In this document: one piece after another, positions 16,874 through 25,993 of the stretch
Numbering within the stretch: position 1 is the first letter of the stretch
Layout: each line of letters starts with the position of its first letter
Source: an uncultured Victivallales bacterium
GTDB lineage: Bacteria; Verrucomicrobiota; Lentisphaeria; Victivallales; UBA1829
Direction: 5' to 3'
DNA: 64,000 nt
Assembly: GCA_934661375.1 (NCBI GenBank)
Contig: CAKUJH010000003.1
Coordinates: forward strand, 62,001 to 126,000
The notes under the pieces: model-generated
The model's input: the letters and a program-made list of their open reading frames with translations, nothing else
The model's database searches: none
Told to the model about the DNA's origin: nothing
Position numbers and translations under genes: made by a program

Positions 16874-17643
16874 GGCTGCACTCTCCGGCTGGCGGCTTCC
16901 ATGCCTTTTCCCTCGTTCAGCTGGAATATGACGCATTCCAGCAGGTTTTCCAGCATCCGGCTTTCAACCAGAGACAGCGGTTCTCCTTCCAGTCTGCGGT
17001 ACGCATCGGTCTGTTTCAGCCGGGTGCATTCCGCATTCAGTTGCTCCAGCTGCGCCGGAGACGGAATCATTTCCGCAAAAACCATTCGGGAAATTTCCGC
17101 CGCCAGTTCCGCATTCAGTTGTTTCAGCCGCCGCAGCTGCCGGCTGTCCGGCTTGATTCCGCGGTCGGCAAGGTATTTCCGGGTTTCCGCGGTCAGACGG
17201 GTATAAAGCAGATTCTGAAAACGCTGCCGCAGACCGCTTCCCGCATATTCATTGACCATGCGGATTTCCGTCCGGATTCCCTGCCGCAGCGGCGCTTTTT
17301 TCCGCAGCATTTCCTGCTGCAGTTCGGCAGTGAAAACGCGCAGAATCCGGCGGTCGAACTTCCGGAACCCGCCCGTCTGATACGGATTGCTCAGAATCAG
17401 ACGGTTCTGCTGCCGGACTTCCTGCATCAGCTGGCGTTTCGGATATGTTCTGAAATACGTTATGATTCCCAGAATGAACAGGGACAGAATCAGCAGCATC
17501 AGCAATATGGTGCAGCCGGAAATCAGCAGCTGTCTGCGCCGGAGTTTTTCCGCTTCCAGCATCAGCTTTTCCAGTGCATCCAGACGCTCCGCAACCTGTT
17601 CGGCTTCTTTGTCCGGATCCCGTATTTCAGCGATTTCCGCCAC
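16870..17643 (-). CDS. Unknown membrane protein with cytoplasmic coil and extracytoplasmic domain
   Basis: This 257-residue protein has a Glu-rich coiled-coil N-terminus (about 1-37: EAEQVAERLDALEKLMLEAE), one transmembrane helix at about 40-63, and an Arg/Gln/Leu-rich helical domain of some 190 residues outside. No family is recognised. It starts 32 bases after pdxB on the minus strand and is translationally coupled to the next gene. A pairing with the coiled-coil proteins converging from 15286 is possible but only suggested by position. Confidence 0.75.
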   Translation of the reverse strand: MAEIAEIRDPDKEAEQVAERLDALEKLMLEAEKLRRRQLLISGCTILLMLLILSLFILGIITYFRTYPKRQLMQEVRQQNRLILSNPYQTGGFRKFDRRILRVFTAELQQEMLRKKAPLRQGIRTEIRMVNEYAGSGLRQRFQNLLYTRLTAETRKYLADRGIKPDSRQLRRLKQLNAELAAEISRMVFAEMIPSPAQLEQLNAECTRLKQTDAYRRLEGEPLSLVESRMLENLLECVIFQLNEGKGMEAASRRVQP

Positions 17644-17675
17644 AGAACACTCCTCTCAGCATGGATGTTTTCATC

Positions 17676-18818
17676 TTATTTTCCGATCTGAACCTTAAAA
17701 CGCAGCTGCCGCAGGATTTCCGCCAGTTCGGACGGAGCAGTCACGGTAAAGGAATCAAATTCACGCCGCAGCGGATACGCGCCGCGCTGTTTTTCAAAAT
17801 CTCCGGGCGCGGAACGCAGCCGTTCATCATCCGAAACGATGTCATACGATGCTGCAACTGCCTGATACAGCAACTCCTCTTTCTTTGCGCCTGCCCGGAA
17901 TGAAGCCAGCAGATCTATCTGCGGATGAGCCGGAGACGGCGGAGTCTGAAGTGTTCCCGGATCAAACTGTTTTTCCAGTCCGAAAAACCGGATCAGGGCG
18001 CGAATGCTCATGGCGGAACCATTGGATTTGCCGTCCGCCGAATACCCCGCAATATGCGGAGTGGCAAAATCCAGCAGTTTCAGCAGTTTCAGATCAATTC
18101 CGGGTTCATTCTCCCAGACATCCAGAGCCGCGCCGCGGATTTGTTTTCTCTGCAAGGCTTCCTTCAACGCATCATTATCACAAACTTCTCCGCGGGAAGA
18201 ATTTATGATAAACGCATTTTTCTTCAGTCCGCGCAGGAATGCCGCATCGGCATAATGATATGTCGCGTCCGCTCCGTCCCGGATCAGCGGCACATGGAAC
18301 GTGAGGTAATCTGCATTGCGGCGGATGGTTTCCATATCCGTGAACGCCTCCGGACCTTCCCGGCGGGCGCGCGGAGGGTCATTGAGCAGAACCTTCATGC
18401 CAAGCGCACGGGCGTTGCGCTCCACTTTGGAGCCGACATTGCCGACGCCTATCACGCCAAGCGTCATGCCGTCCAGCGGCGTCCCGGTTCGCCGGGCATC
18501 GGTCAGCAGCAGCGAAGTGATGTATTGCGCCACCGATTCCGAATTGCAGCCGGGGGCATTGGTCCAGAATATACCGTGTTCTTCACAGTAATGTGTGTCG
18601 ATGTGATCGTAGCCGATCGTCGCACTGGCAATGAAACGCACTTTGGTCCCGTCCAGCAGCTCCGCATTGCATTTGGTGCGTGTACGGGTCAGCAGCGCAT
18701 CCGCATCCATCAGATCCGCACGCGTTATTCTGCCGCCGGGCAGATACACCACTTCCGCAAAGGGTTCCAGTATTCCCTTCAGAAAAGGAATTTTGTCATC
18801 CGCTATGATTTTCAGCAT
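17676..18818 (-). CDS. pdxB: Erythronate-4-phosphate dehydrogenase
   Basis: This 380-residue D-2-hydroxyacid dehydrogenase oxidises 4-phosphoerythronate in the DXP-dependent route to pyridoxal phosphate. The PdxB-specific N-terminus MLKIIADDKIPFL and the motifs FIASATIGYDHID and NAPGCNSESVAQYI are present. The NAD-binding GVIGVGNVGSKV is near residue 120 and a catalytic His lies in ATPHIAGYS. It has the extra C-terminal domain that separates PdxB from SerA. AAAGGG lies 7 bases upstream of the ATG. It follows holA by 12 bases. Confidence 0.93.
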   Translation of the reverse strand: MLKIIADDKIPFLKGILEPFAEVVYLPGGRITRADLMDADALLTRTRTKCNAELLDGTKVRFIASATIGYDHIDTHYCEEHGIFWTNAPGCNSESVAQYITSLLLTDARRTGTPLDGMTLGVIGVGNVGSKVERNARALGMKVLLNDPPRARREGPEAFTDMETIRRNADYLTFHVPLIRDGADATYHYADAAFLRGLKKNAFIINSSRGEVCDNDALKEALQRKQIRGAALDVWENEPGIDLKLLKLLDFATPHIAGYSADGKSNGSAMSIRALIRFFGLEKQFDPGTLQTPPSPAHPQIDLLASFRAGAKKEELLYQAVAASYDIVSDDERLRSAPGDFEKQRGAYPLRREFDSFTVTAPSELAEILRQLRFKVQIGK

Positions 18819-18830
18819 ATATTTTCCCTT

Positions 18831-19949
18831 TCAGGTTCCGGCAATCTTGACAACCAGATTTTCCAATGCCAGACGCATATCGCCGCCGGTAACCATCTGT
18901 TTGTTGGCAACAAAAATCGCGCCGAACGCCCGTGAAATTTCCTCATCCGTAAAACGTGCGGCGTTTTCCCAGAGCTTGTAGGCGCGGAACGGATGCAGTG
19001 AAAAGAAACTGCTGTTGTTTTCCGCCCCTTTGCGCGATTCAAACAGACTGTAAAAGTAGTTGGCGTCGGCACGCGGCGGAATGGAATACCGTTCCGATTC
19101 GCATTTGGCGGACAGCAGATTTTTGAACTCCGAATTGGCTGCCGAAATCAGTGCCAGCTCTCCGCGTCCGCCCGATGCTCCGCGCTCCTGTTCCAGCGTT
19201 TCCAGAATACTGGGAATCATGGACAAGGCTTTCTGCGCATTTTTTGCCGACAATGCCGACGAAAATTCCCATGACAACGTTTCCGTACTGCGGCTGCATA
19301 TTTTCAGACAGTCTTCCAGCGAAGCCTGTTCGCGGTCGCCCAGATACGAAACCAGCTTGTCGATTTCGTTTTTCAGCCGGGCGGCATCCCCGCCGATCGT
19401 TTCCGCCAGAAACGCCGTCCCCTGTTCGTCAATCCGTTTCGATTCCGCCGCCATCATTTCACGGATTTTCCGATGCAGAATCTGCGCATAGCCTTTGACT
19501 TTCGGATCGGCTTTTTCGTGCCATTCCAGCGCGCCGCCGGTTTCTTTTGCCAGTTTTTCGCAAATCTTGTAAAATGCCTTGCGCCGGTCCATGCCGGTTC
19601 CGTCTATGATAACCGTAAGTTCTTTGGGCAGACCGTCTTTCAGAAAATCGCAGATCTGATCCAGCCGGCTTTTCTTCTTTTTGGTGGAGGTTTCGCCGAA
19701 TGCATCCGCAAATTTGGAAAAATGTTTGAGCCAGACGAATTTTTCCGGAGAAAGGAACGGAGGCGTTTCCAAGGCACTGAGAAATTTTTCCAGCGTAACG
19801 CCGAATTTTTCCGCATCGTCGTCCCCGCGGATGATTTCCAGTGCCGTGTTATCTTCGGGATTTTCACCGCAGAGCGAAACCACCAGCTGGCTTGCCCGCT
19901 CCTTGACCGTGAAATCCTCGTTGCCCGAAATCAGAAAAAGCTTTCCCAT
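18831..19949 (-). CDS. holA: DNA polymerase III delta subunit
   Basis: This 372-residue protein is the clamp-loader delta subunit. The N-terminus MGKLFLISGNEDFTVKERASQLV carries the delta-type LxGxExFLxxE variant, followed by a domain order typical of HolA: a degenerate AAA+ region, a lid, and a C-terminal helical collar around residue 260-370 (LALISAANSEFKNLLSAK, then KLWENAARFTDEEISRA). The family is poorly conserved, so the call rests on overall pattern, length and the position beside house-keeping genes. A GGAGG lies 5 bases before the ATG. Confidence 0.8.
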   Translation of the reverse strand: MGKLFLISGNEDFTVKERASQLVVSLCGENPEDNTALEIIRGDDDAEKFGVTLEKFLSALETPPFLSPEKFVWLKHFSKFADAFGETSTKKKKSRLDQICDFLKDGLPKELTVIIDGTGMDRRKAFYKICEKLAKETGGALEWHEKADPKVKGYAQILHRKIREMMAAESKRIDEQGTAFLAETIGGDAARLKNEIDKLVSYLGDREQASLEDCLKICSRSTETLSWEFSSALSAKNAQKALSMIPSILETLEQERGASGGRGELALISAANSEFKNLLSAKCESERYSIPPRADANYFYSLFESRKGAENNSSFFSLHPFRAYKLWENAARFTDEEISRAFGAIFVANKQMVTGGDMRLALENLVVKIAGT

Positions 19950-19969
19950 AAACGCCTCCGGAACCGTTC

Positions 19970-21046
19970 TCAGTCCAGACCGGGAATGAAGGTTTCCCGT
20001 CCGGACAGCGAAGCGATGGTTTCCGCAATCAGATGAATGGCGTTTTCCACGTCGCGCAAATCGCAGATCTCCACCGGAGTGTGCATGTAACGGTTCGGGA
20101 TGCTGACCAGAACCGTTGCCACCCCTGCACGGGAAAGCTGAACCTGCGCCGTATCCGTACCGCCGGAAGCACGATGTCCGCAGCCGAGCTGATACGGGAT
20201 TTTCTTCTTGTCCGCAACCTTGAACATAATGCGGTTCATGACCGGATTGTTGTCCGCATTGCGTTGCAGCATGGGGCCGCCGCCGAGTTTGGCGTCTCCC
20301 CAGATTTTCTTTTCCACCCCGGGAACATCCGTCGCGAAACCGACGTCCACGCAGATGGCTGCCTGCGGATCAATGCCAAACGCACCGGGTTTGGCTCCGC
20401 GCAGTCCGAGCTCCTCCTGTACGGTCCCGACCGCATAAACTCCGACTTTGATTTTTTTCTTCGCCAGTTCACGCAGGGCTTCAATGATGACAAATGCACC
20501 GATTTTATCGTCCAGACCTTTGGACATGACGGAGTATTCACCGAGTCTGCGGTAATTGGCGCGGAAAGAAACGGGATCGCCGACACGCACGAGTTTTTCC
20601 GCTTCTTCCTTGCTCTGCGCCCCGATGTCAATCCACAGATCCTTGATTTCCGAGGCGGTTTCGCGTTCCTTGGGCGTTTGCAGATGAATGGGTTTGCGTC
20701 CTATCACGCCGGGAATGCGTTCCCCTTTGCCGTTGATGATGTCCACTTCAATGCCGGGCAGGGTATGCTTGTCTATGCCGCCGACCGGACGGAATGTAAT
20801 CAGCCCTCCATCGTCCACATAGACCACCTGGAAGCCGATTTCGTCATAATGACCCGCCAGCATGACTTTGAACGGTGCGTCCGGGTTGATGCACGCAATC
20901 GTGTTTCCGATGACGTCGGTTTTCACTTCATCCGCAAATGTCCCGGCATATTCGCGGAACACCGCCGCCGGTTCAAACTCAAAACCGGAGGGTCCGGAGC
21001 TCTTCAGAAAGCGTTCCAGAAAGGCAAGACTGGATTTTGACAGCAT
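19970..21046 (-). CDS. M42 family aminopeptidase (FrvX/PepA type)
   Basis: This 358-residue dinuclear-metal aminopeptidase has metal and catalytic motifs in order: AGHYDEIGF (His ligand), GLDDKIGAF (bridging Asp), VQEELGLRGA (catalytic Glu pair), VDVGFATD (Asp) and HTPVE near the C-terminus (His). The PDZ-like inserted dimerisation domain is at about 85-165. Homologues degrade peptides in the cytoplasm as large tetrahedral complexes. AAAGGAG lies 7 bases before the ATG. It is divergent from prfB. Confidence 0.93.
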   Translation of the reverse strand: MLSKSSLAFLERFLKSSGPSGFEFEPAAVFREYAGTFADEVKTDVIGNTIACINPDAPFKVMLAGHYDEIGFQVVYVDDGGLITFRPVGGIDKHTLPGIEVDIINGKGERIPGVIGRKPIHLQTPKERETASEIKDLWIDIGAQSKEEAEKLVRVGDPVSFRANYRRLGEYSVMSKGLDDKIGAFVIIEALRELAKKKIKVGVYAVGTVQEELGLRGAKPGAFGIDPQAAICVDVGFATDVPGVEKKIWGDAKLGGGPMLQRNADNNPVMNRIMFKVADKKKIPYQLGCGHRASGGTDTAQVQLSRAGVATVLVSIPNRYMHTPVEICDLRDVENAIHLIAETIASLSGRETFIPGLD

Positions 21047-21149
21047 ATTTTCACTCCTTTACTTGAAATTTTAAAAAGACAAATTACTGTTATAGGGACA
21101 ATATATCACGCTTTTGGTGCGAAAACAATGTATCGGATTGAGAATTATC

Positions 21150-22244
21150 ATGCTAATTGAAGAAATCAAGGCTCATTGCCAGGATGCGGAAACTCGTTTG
21201 GAGCGGCTTTACAACTTCTTGAAGATCGCCGACTACAAAACCGAGATGGCGCAAATCGAAAAAACCATGTCACAGAGTGATTTCTGGGACAACAAAGAAA
21301 AAGCACAGGAAACCGTGCAGCGTCTCAGCCAGTGCAAAACTGCCACCGAGCCGTTTTTCAAACTGAAATCGGCAGTGGATGATTTCAGCGCGACGGCTGA
21401 GCTTGCCGAGGAAGACGAAAGTTTCCTTGCGGAGGCGGACGATGCCTGGAAATCACTGTCCGAACAGCTGGACAAGCTCGAACTGGTCAGTTTTCTTTCC
21501 GGGAAATTCGACCGCAACAACTGCTTCTTTTTCATCCACGCCGGCGCGGGCGGAACCGAATCCTGCGACTGGGCAAGCATTCTCATGCGTATGTACCGCC
21601 GCTGGTTCGAACGCCGCGGATTCAAGGATGAAATCATCGACATGCAGCCCGGCGATGAAGCCGGCATCAAGAGCGTTACACTCCGGGTCGAAGGTGAATT
21701 CGCCTACGGCTACCTCAAAGCCGAACGCGGCATCCATCGTCTGGTCCGCATCTCCCCGTTCGACAGCAATGCGCGGCGGCACACCTCGTTCGCTTCCGCC
21801 GACGCTTTCCCCGAACTGAATGAAGACCTGGACATCGAAATTGATGAAAAGGATTTGAAGATCGACACTTACCGTGCCAGCGGTGCGGGCGGTCAGTACG
21901 TCAACCGTACCGACAGTGCAGTGCGCATCACCCACCTCCCGACCGGCATTGTGGTGTCCTGCCAGATGGAACGCTCCCAGCACAAGAACCGTGCCATGTG
22001 CTACCGTATGCTGCAGGCGCGTCTGTATGAACGCGCCGAAGAAGAACGCAAGAAGGAAGCCGCCGCCATTTCCGGTGAAAAATCCGAAATCGGATGGGGC
22101 AACCAGATCCGTTCCTACGTGCTGCAACCGTACCAGATGGTCAAGGACCTGCGCACCAATTACGAAACGGGAAATGTGAATGCCGTGCTGGACGGCGACC
22201 TGGATCCGTTTGTCGAAGCCTGGCTGCGGATGTCCTCCAAATAA
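21150..22244 (+). CDS. prfB: Peptide chain release factor 2
   Basis: This 364-residue class I release factor has the stop-codon recognition tripeptide SPF in ISPFDSNARRHTSF and the peptidyl-hydrolysis motif GGQ at residues 247-249 (SGAGGQYVNRT). SPF rather than PxT identifies RF2 (UGA/UAA). The N-terminal region is read in one frame, with no internal TGA, so there is no programmed frameshift of the E. coli type. The start was taken at ATG 21150, which gives the usual RF2 N-terminus; its Shine-Dalgarno is weak, and a GTG start at 21114 is the alternative. Confidence 0.95.
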   Translation: MLIEEIKAHCQDAETRLERLYNFLKIADYKTEMAQIEKTMSQSDFWDNKEKAQETVQRLSQCKTATEPFFKLKSAVDDFSATAELAEEDESFLAEADDAWKSLSEQLDKLELVSFLSGKFDRNNCFFFIHAGAGGTESCDWASILMRMYRRWFERRGFKDEIIDMQPGDEAGIKSVTLRVEGEFAYGYLKAERGIHRLVRISPFDSNARRHTSFASADAFPELNEDLDIEIDEKDLKIDTYRASGAGGQYVNRTDSAVRITHLPTGIVVSCQMERSQHKNRAMCYRMLQARLYERAEEERKKEAAAISGEKSEIGWGNQIRSYVLQPYQMVKDLRTNYETGNVNAVLDGDLDPFVEAWLRMSSK

Positions 22245-22324
22245 CCGTTCACAGAACAACTGAAAACAGTTCCGTCAATATTCCGTCATTCTGCGTAATA
22301 TTCTGCAATTAAAGTGGAAACAGC

Positions 22325-22353
22325 TCGTCAGAAATGACGGATTTTTATTTTTT
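22325..22353 (+). terminator. Terminator after prfB
   Basis: CGTCA (22326-22330) and TGACG (22335-22339) form a short stem with a GAAA tetraloop, followed by ATTTTTATTTTTT. The remaining 125 bases to the next start contain no gene that I can see. Confidence 0.6.
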
Positions 22354-22478
22354 CAGCAGCACGCCCCGCAACCTGCCGGCTCTGCTCTTTTTTCAAAAAA
22401 TCTGATTGTGATTCATTGAATTTAACGGAATGTGTGATATTGTTCAGAAGTATTCATTTTCAACAAAAGGTGTCAATC

Positions 22479-23807
22479 ATGAAAAAACTGTTCTTATGCG
22501 CCGTGCTGCTGGTCCTGTTCATCACAGGCTGTGACAGCTCCGACCGTCAGCTGCAATCCAAAGTTCCGGCTGACGCCAACATTGTATGCTACGTGGATGT
22601 CAATGCGCTGATCCAAACCAAACTGTTTCAGGACAACAAGCAGGATCTGCTTGATTTTCTGAAAGAAAACAAACTGACCGAAGACGTGTTTCAGTGCCGT
22701 TCTGTCGTATTCATTTTCACGGCAGAACAATGGGGCGGAGTCGTGATACAGTCAAAGAACGGACAGGCGAAACAGCTGTTCGAAGTGTATATGAAAGACA
22801 AAAAGAAGGAAGACCCGAAAATCAAGGAACAGGTCGTCGGGAAAGAACGTATCATCAAAGATGATGACAGCGTCTGCATCCTGTATGATGACAACCTGGT
22901 TCTGATGAGCACCGAGAAAAACGATCCGGCACTGTTCCGGTCCGGCAAAATAAATCCGCTTTTTGCCAATATCAATTTCAGGAACATGGTGTCCGGTGCC
23001 GTGAAAGTGGAATTCCCCGAAAAACTTCCGGATCAGGCACAGCAGGCGCTCAAAATGGCTCCCTGTATTCAGAAAATCACGGAACTGACTGTCAATATTC
23101 CCTGCGCAGTCAAAGATCCGGACACCGAAATTTCCTTGATTTTCAAAGATGAACAGGCCGCATCCGAAACACTGGGTCTGCTCAACATGGGACTGGGCTT
23201 CATCGCACAGTCGGAACCGGATCTGGTTAAACTGATAAAGAGCAAATGCGAGAAAAACGCAATCCGTATGACCATTGCCCCCGCCGTCTGGGACAAATGC
23301 GCGGAAATGGGACGCGATGCACAGGCAAAAACCAAGCAGATCAACAGCATAACCAACTTGAAACGGATCGCGTTGGGCTGCAAAATGTACGCTCTGGACA
23401 ATCAGGAAAAATATCCGGACAACTTCTCCGTATTCGTGGGGGACAGCTACGGGTTTTCCGCCAAAGATTTCATTATTCCTTCCGACAAAGTCTCCAAAGT
23501 CAGCACGAATGAAATCATCACACCCGCCAATACCTCTTATGCTTACGTCGGCAAAGGATTGACCGAAAAAAGTGCGGACTCTCTTCCGCTGGCGTTTGAG
23601 AAACCGTGGCTGGTTCCGAACCAGAATGCAAAGGAACTGAAAATCAATGTGGCGTTCTGTGACGGCTCCGTCAAAACACAGGCAATGCCGAATGTCAAAA
23701 CCTGTGTTGACGTGGTGAAACAGCTGACCGCCAAAATGCCGGACTCTCCGGACAAGCAGACAGTGCTTCGGAATGCCGCCGCGGAGGATGCCGCCCGCAG
23801 TAAATGA
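22479..23807 (+). CDS. Lipoprotein with pseudopilin-like C-terminal domain
   Basis: This 442-residue protein starts with a lipoprotein signal (MKKLFLCAVLLVLFITGC). The mature N-terminal 280 residues form an unrecognised alpha/beta domain rich in Lys and Asp. From about residue 287 the sequence switches to the globular layout of Lentisphaerae/Planctomycete pseudopilin-like proteins: SITNLKRIALGCKMYALDN, then YAYVGKGL, LAFEKPW and VAFCDGSVKT. It lacks the hydrophobic N-methylated pilin helix, so the domain is carried on a lipid anchor instead. The ATG at 22479 has AAAAGG 8 bases upstream. It stands alone between two terminators. Function is unknown. Confidence 0.75.
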   Translation: MKKLFLCAVLLVLFITGCDSSDRQLQSKVPADANIVCYVDVNALIQTKLFQDNKQDLLDFLKENKLTEDVFQCRSVVFIFTAEQWGGVVIQSKNGQAKQLFEVYMKDKKKEDPKIKEQVVGKERIIKDDDSVCILYDDNLVLMSTEKNDPALFRSGKINPLFANINFRNMVSGAVKVEFPEKLPDQAQQALKMAPCIQKITELTVNIPCAVKDPDTEISLIFKDEQAASETLGLLNMGLGFIAQSEPDLVKLIKSKCEKNAIRMTIAPAVWDKCAEMGRDAQAKTKQINSITNLKRIALGCKMYALDNQEKYPDNFSVFVGDSYGFSAKDFIIPSDKVSKVSTNEIITPANTSYAYVGKGLTEKSADSLPLAFEKPWLVPNQNAKELKINVAFCDGSVKTQAMPNVKTCVDVVKQLTAKMPDSPDKQTVLRNAAAEDAARSK

Positions 23808-23843
23808 CGAAACAAATATTTCTTTGATTACAAAGAAGTTATG

Positions 23844-23885
23844 AAAATGACGGAATTCTGCCGCTTGCAATTCCGTCATTTTTGT
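23844..23885 (+). terminator. Strong terminator after the lipoprotein
   Basis: AAAATGACGGAATT (23844-23857) and AATTCCGTCATTTT (23869-23882) pair over 14 bases around an 11-base loop. A and T tracts flank the stem on both sides. Confidence 0.8.
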
Positions 23886-23935
23886 GTATAGTACCAATAC
23901 CGAAAAATGTATTACAGAGAACAAGGGAAAACAAA

Positions 23936-24907
23936 ATGACGGAACCGGGCACATCCATGAATTTCAGCCACATCGGAGAACTGGCGCAATGCGGAATCTC
24001 TTCCGCTGCAGTGGCGGTTGGCGTCTTTGATGGAGTGCATAAAGGACATCAGAAATTATTGACGGAACTTCTGACGGTTTCCAAAGAACTCAATGCAGTT
24101 CCGGCAGTTATGACTTTTTATCCGCATCCGCGCAGCCTTTTGACGAAAAATCCGCCGACTCTGCTGTATCCGCCGTCCGAGAAACTGCGTCTGCTGCATG
24201 AGTACGGCGCAAAAGCCGTTGTTACCGTGGATTTCACTCCGGAGTTCTCCCGTCTGACACCTTTGGATTTTCTGGAACAGTCCATTTTTGCCGGACCGGT
24301 GTCCGTTCGGGGCATCTGTGTGGGAAAACATTGGCGTTTCGGCGCAAAAGCTGCCGGAGACGCCGCTTTTCTGGAAGCATTGTCAGCGGAACGCGGTTTT
24401 CACTTTTCCGCCGTGGAGGAACTGTGCATGGACAGCGGACAGGTGGTCAGCAGCACTGCCATCCGGGAAGCGGTTGCCGATGGCGATCTGGAACTGGCGG
24501 AAAAAATGCTGGGACGGCGTTACGCTCTGTTCGGAACGGTGAAACACGGCTACAAGGCTGCCGGGGAAAAACTGAAAGCTCCGACAGCGAATCTGAAAAT
24601 CACCGCCGGCGTACTGCCCCGTTTCGGAGTCTATGCCGCGTTTGCGTATCTGCCTTCCGGAGAACGTTTTCCGGCAGCGGTCAACATCGGAATTTCACCG
24701 ACCTTCCGGGAACAGTACGGAGAAATCGCCCCGCGTGTCGAAGTGCATCTGCTGAACGGATTTCATGGTGATCTTTACGGGAGAAAGCTGAAACTGGAAC
24801 TGGCGGGGTTTGTGCGCGGCGAACAGACATTTGCCGGTGCTGAGGAACTGAAACAACAGATCGGACGGGATATTGTCCGGATAACGGAACTGCTGGAGAG
24901 GAGCTGA
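23936..24907 (+). CDS. ribF: Bifunctional riboflavin kinase / FAD synthetase
   Basis: This 323-residue enzyme makes FMN and then FAD. The adenylyltransferase half (about 15-185) has VAVGVFDGVHKGHQKLL with the HxGH-type nucleotide motif, TFYPHP, and SSTAIREAVADGDL. The riboflavin-kinase half (about 190-320) has the GxxGxxLGxPTAN-like segment GYKAAGEKLKAPTANL and INIGISPTF. The ATG at 23936 follows AAGGG by 9 bases; an in-frame ATG seven codons later is an alternative. The next gene begins four bases after its stop. Confidence 0.95.
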   Translation: MTEPGTSMNFSHIGELAQCGISSAAVAVGVFDGVHKGHQKLLTELLTVSKELNAVPAVMTFYPHPRSLLTKNPPTLLYPPSEKLRLLHEYGAKAVVTVDFTPEFSRLTPLDFLEQSIFAGPVSVRGICVGKHWRFGAKAAGDAAFLEALSAERGFHFSAVEELCMDSGQVVSSTAIREAVADGDLELAEKMLGRRYALFGTVKHGYKAAGEKLKAPTANLKITAGVLPRFGVYAAFAYLPSGERFPAAVNIGISPTFREQYGEIAPRVEVHLLNGFHGDLYGRKLKLELAGFVRGEQTFAGAEELKQQIGRDIVRITELLERS

Positions 24908-24911
24908 TTCA

Positions 24912-25985
24912 ATGGATACTGACAAAAAATACACCGTAATGGAACTGGCTGAACTGATCGGCGTTCCGCGTACCACCATCAACGACTGGCTGAACCGTTA
25001 TGCGCAATTCATTGATTCCCAGGCACAAGGGAAACGGAAAGTGTATCCGGAATCTGCGGTAAGCGTGCTGCGCGAAATCGCGGAATACCGCAACAGCGGC
25101 AAGGCTTTCACGGAAATCGAAACGGAACTTTCCGCCAGACATCCCATCCGTGCAGTACCGGTTCCGCCGGTTCCGGAACCCGCGCCAGCCGAGTCCAAAA
25201 CTTCGGAAAATCCGGTCCCGATGAAAGAAAAAACTCCGGAAGCCCAACCAAATCAGGAATTTGCAGTAATCGCAAGACAACAATCGGAAGAGATCGGGCG
25301 TCTGATCGGAGAATCATTCCGCAATATGGATAAACGCATCCAGGAACTGGAACACATTTCCGCCGCCCAGCGCAGAATGTCGTTTTTCTGGCTTTCGGCA
25401 TTTGTCCTGTTTCTGCTTTTTCTGATTGCCGGCGGCTTCATGTCCTGGCATTACATTGACCGGGCACGGCAGGAAAACCGTTTCTTGCAGCAGCGGCAAG
25501 TGGAAAACACCGAAAAGCTGACCACACTCAAAGAACAGTCCGTTTCCCTGATTGCCGGCAGCAAAGCATTTCAGGCGAATATTGCCCGTCTGGAATCGGA
25601 ACTGCAGGAACAGAAAGCCGGATTCGAAAAAAGCATCCGGGAAGAAAACCGACGTTTGAGCGAATTACATCTGGCGAAAGAGAAAGCGCTGGCGTCGGAA
25701 CGCGACCAGGCTCTGGCAAAAGTCCGCGAACAGGAAACGCGTCTTGCGCTGGAAAAGGAAAAATTTGCGGCGGAACGGCTGAAACTCCTCAAGGAACTGG
25801 AACAGCTCAAAGCCACAGCAGCAGAACAGGAAAAACAGAAAACGTCTCCGGAAAAACCGAAAACGGAAAAAACAGAAACCGCTCCTGCAAAGCCGGAAAA
25901 AATCAAGCCTGCCGAACCGCCGAAAACTAACGCCGGAACAAACGCACCTGCCAAAGATACGCCTGTTCCGGACAAAAAACCGTAA
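24912..25985 (+). CDS. Membrane-anchored HTH protein with coiled coil
   Basis: This 357-residue protein begins with a MerR-like helix-turn-helix (residues 6-70: YTVMELAELIGVPRTTINDWL and a wing-like segment). A proline/charged linker follows, then one transmembrane helix at about 158-178 (FFWLSAFVLFLLFLIAGGF), a long coiled coil (about 185-305, Glu/Lys/Arg/Leu-rich) and a Pro/Lys/Thr/Glu-rich tail. So a DNA-binding-like domain sits on the cytoplasmic side and the coil on the other. It may sense the envelope or anchor DNA; neither is shown. GAGGAG lies 9 bases before the ATG. It follows ribF by four bases. Confidence 0.75.
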   Translation: MDTDKKYTVMELAELIGVPRTTINDWLNRYAQFIDSQAQGKRKVYPESAVSVLREIAEYRNSGKAFTEIETELSARHPIRAVPVPPVPEPAPAESKTSENPVPMKEKTPEAQPNQEFAVIARQQSEEIGRLIGESFRNMDKRIQELEHISAAQRRMSFFWLSAFVLFLLFLIAGGFMSWHYIDRARQENRFLQQRQVENTEKLTTLKEQSVSLIAGSKAFQANIARLESELQEQKAGFEKSIREENRRLSELHLAKEKALASERDQALAKVREQETRLALEKEKFAAERLKLLKELEQLKATAAEQEKQKTSPEKPKTEKTETAPAKPEKIKPAEPPKTNAGTNAPAKDTPVPDKKP

Positions 25986-25993
25986 TATTGTTA

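Noticed and set aside
21150..21300. A programmed frameshift in prfB of the E. coli type
   Set aside because: The early coding region is read through in one frame without an internal stop or a slippery CTTTGA site.
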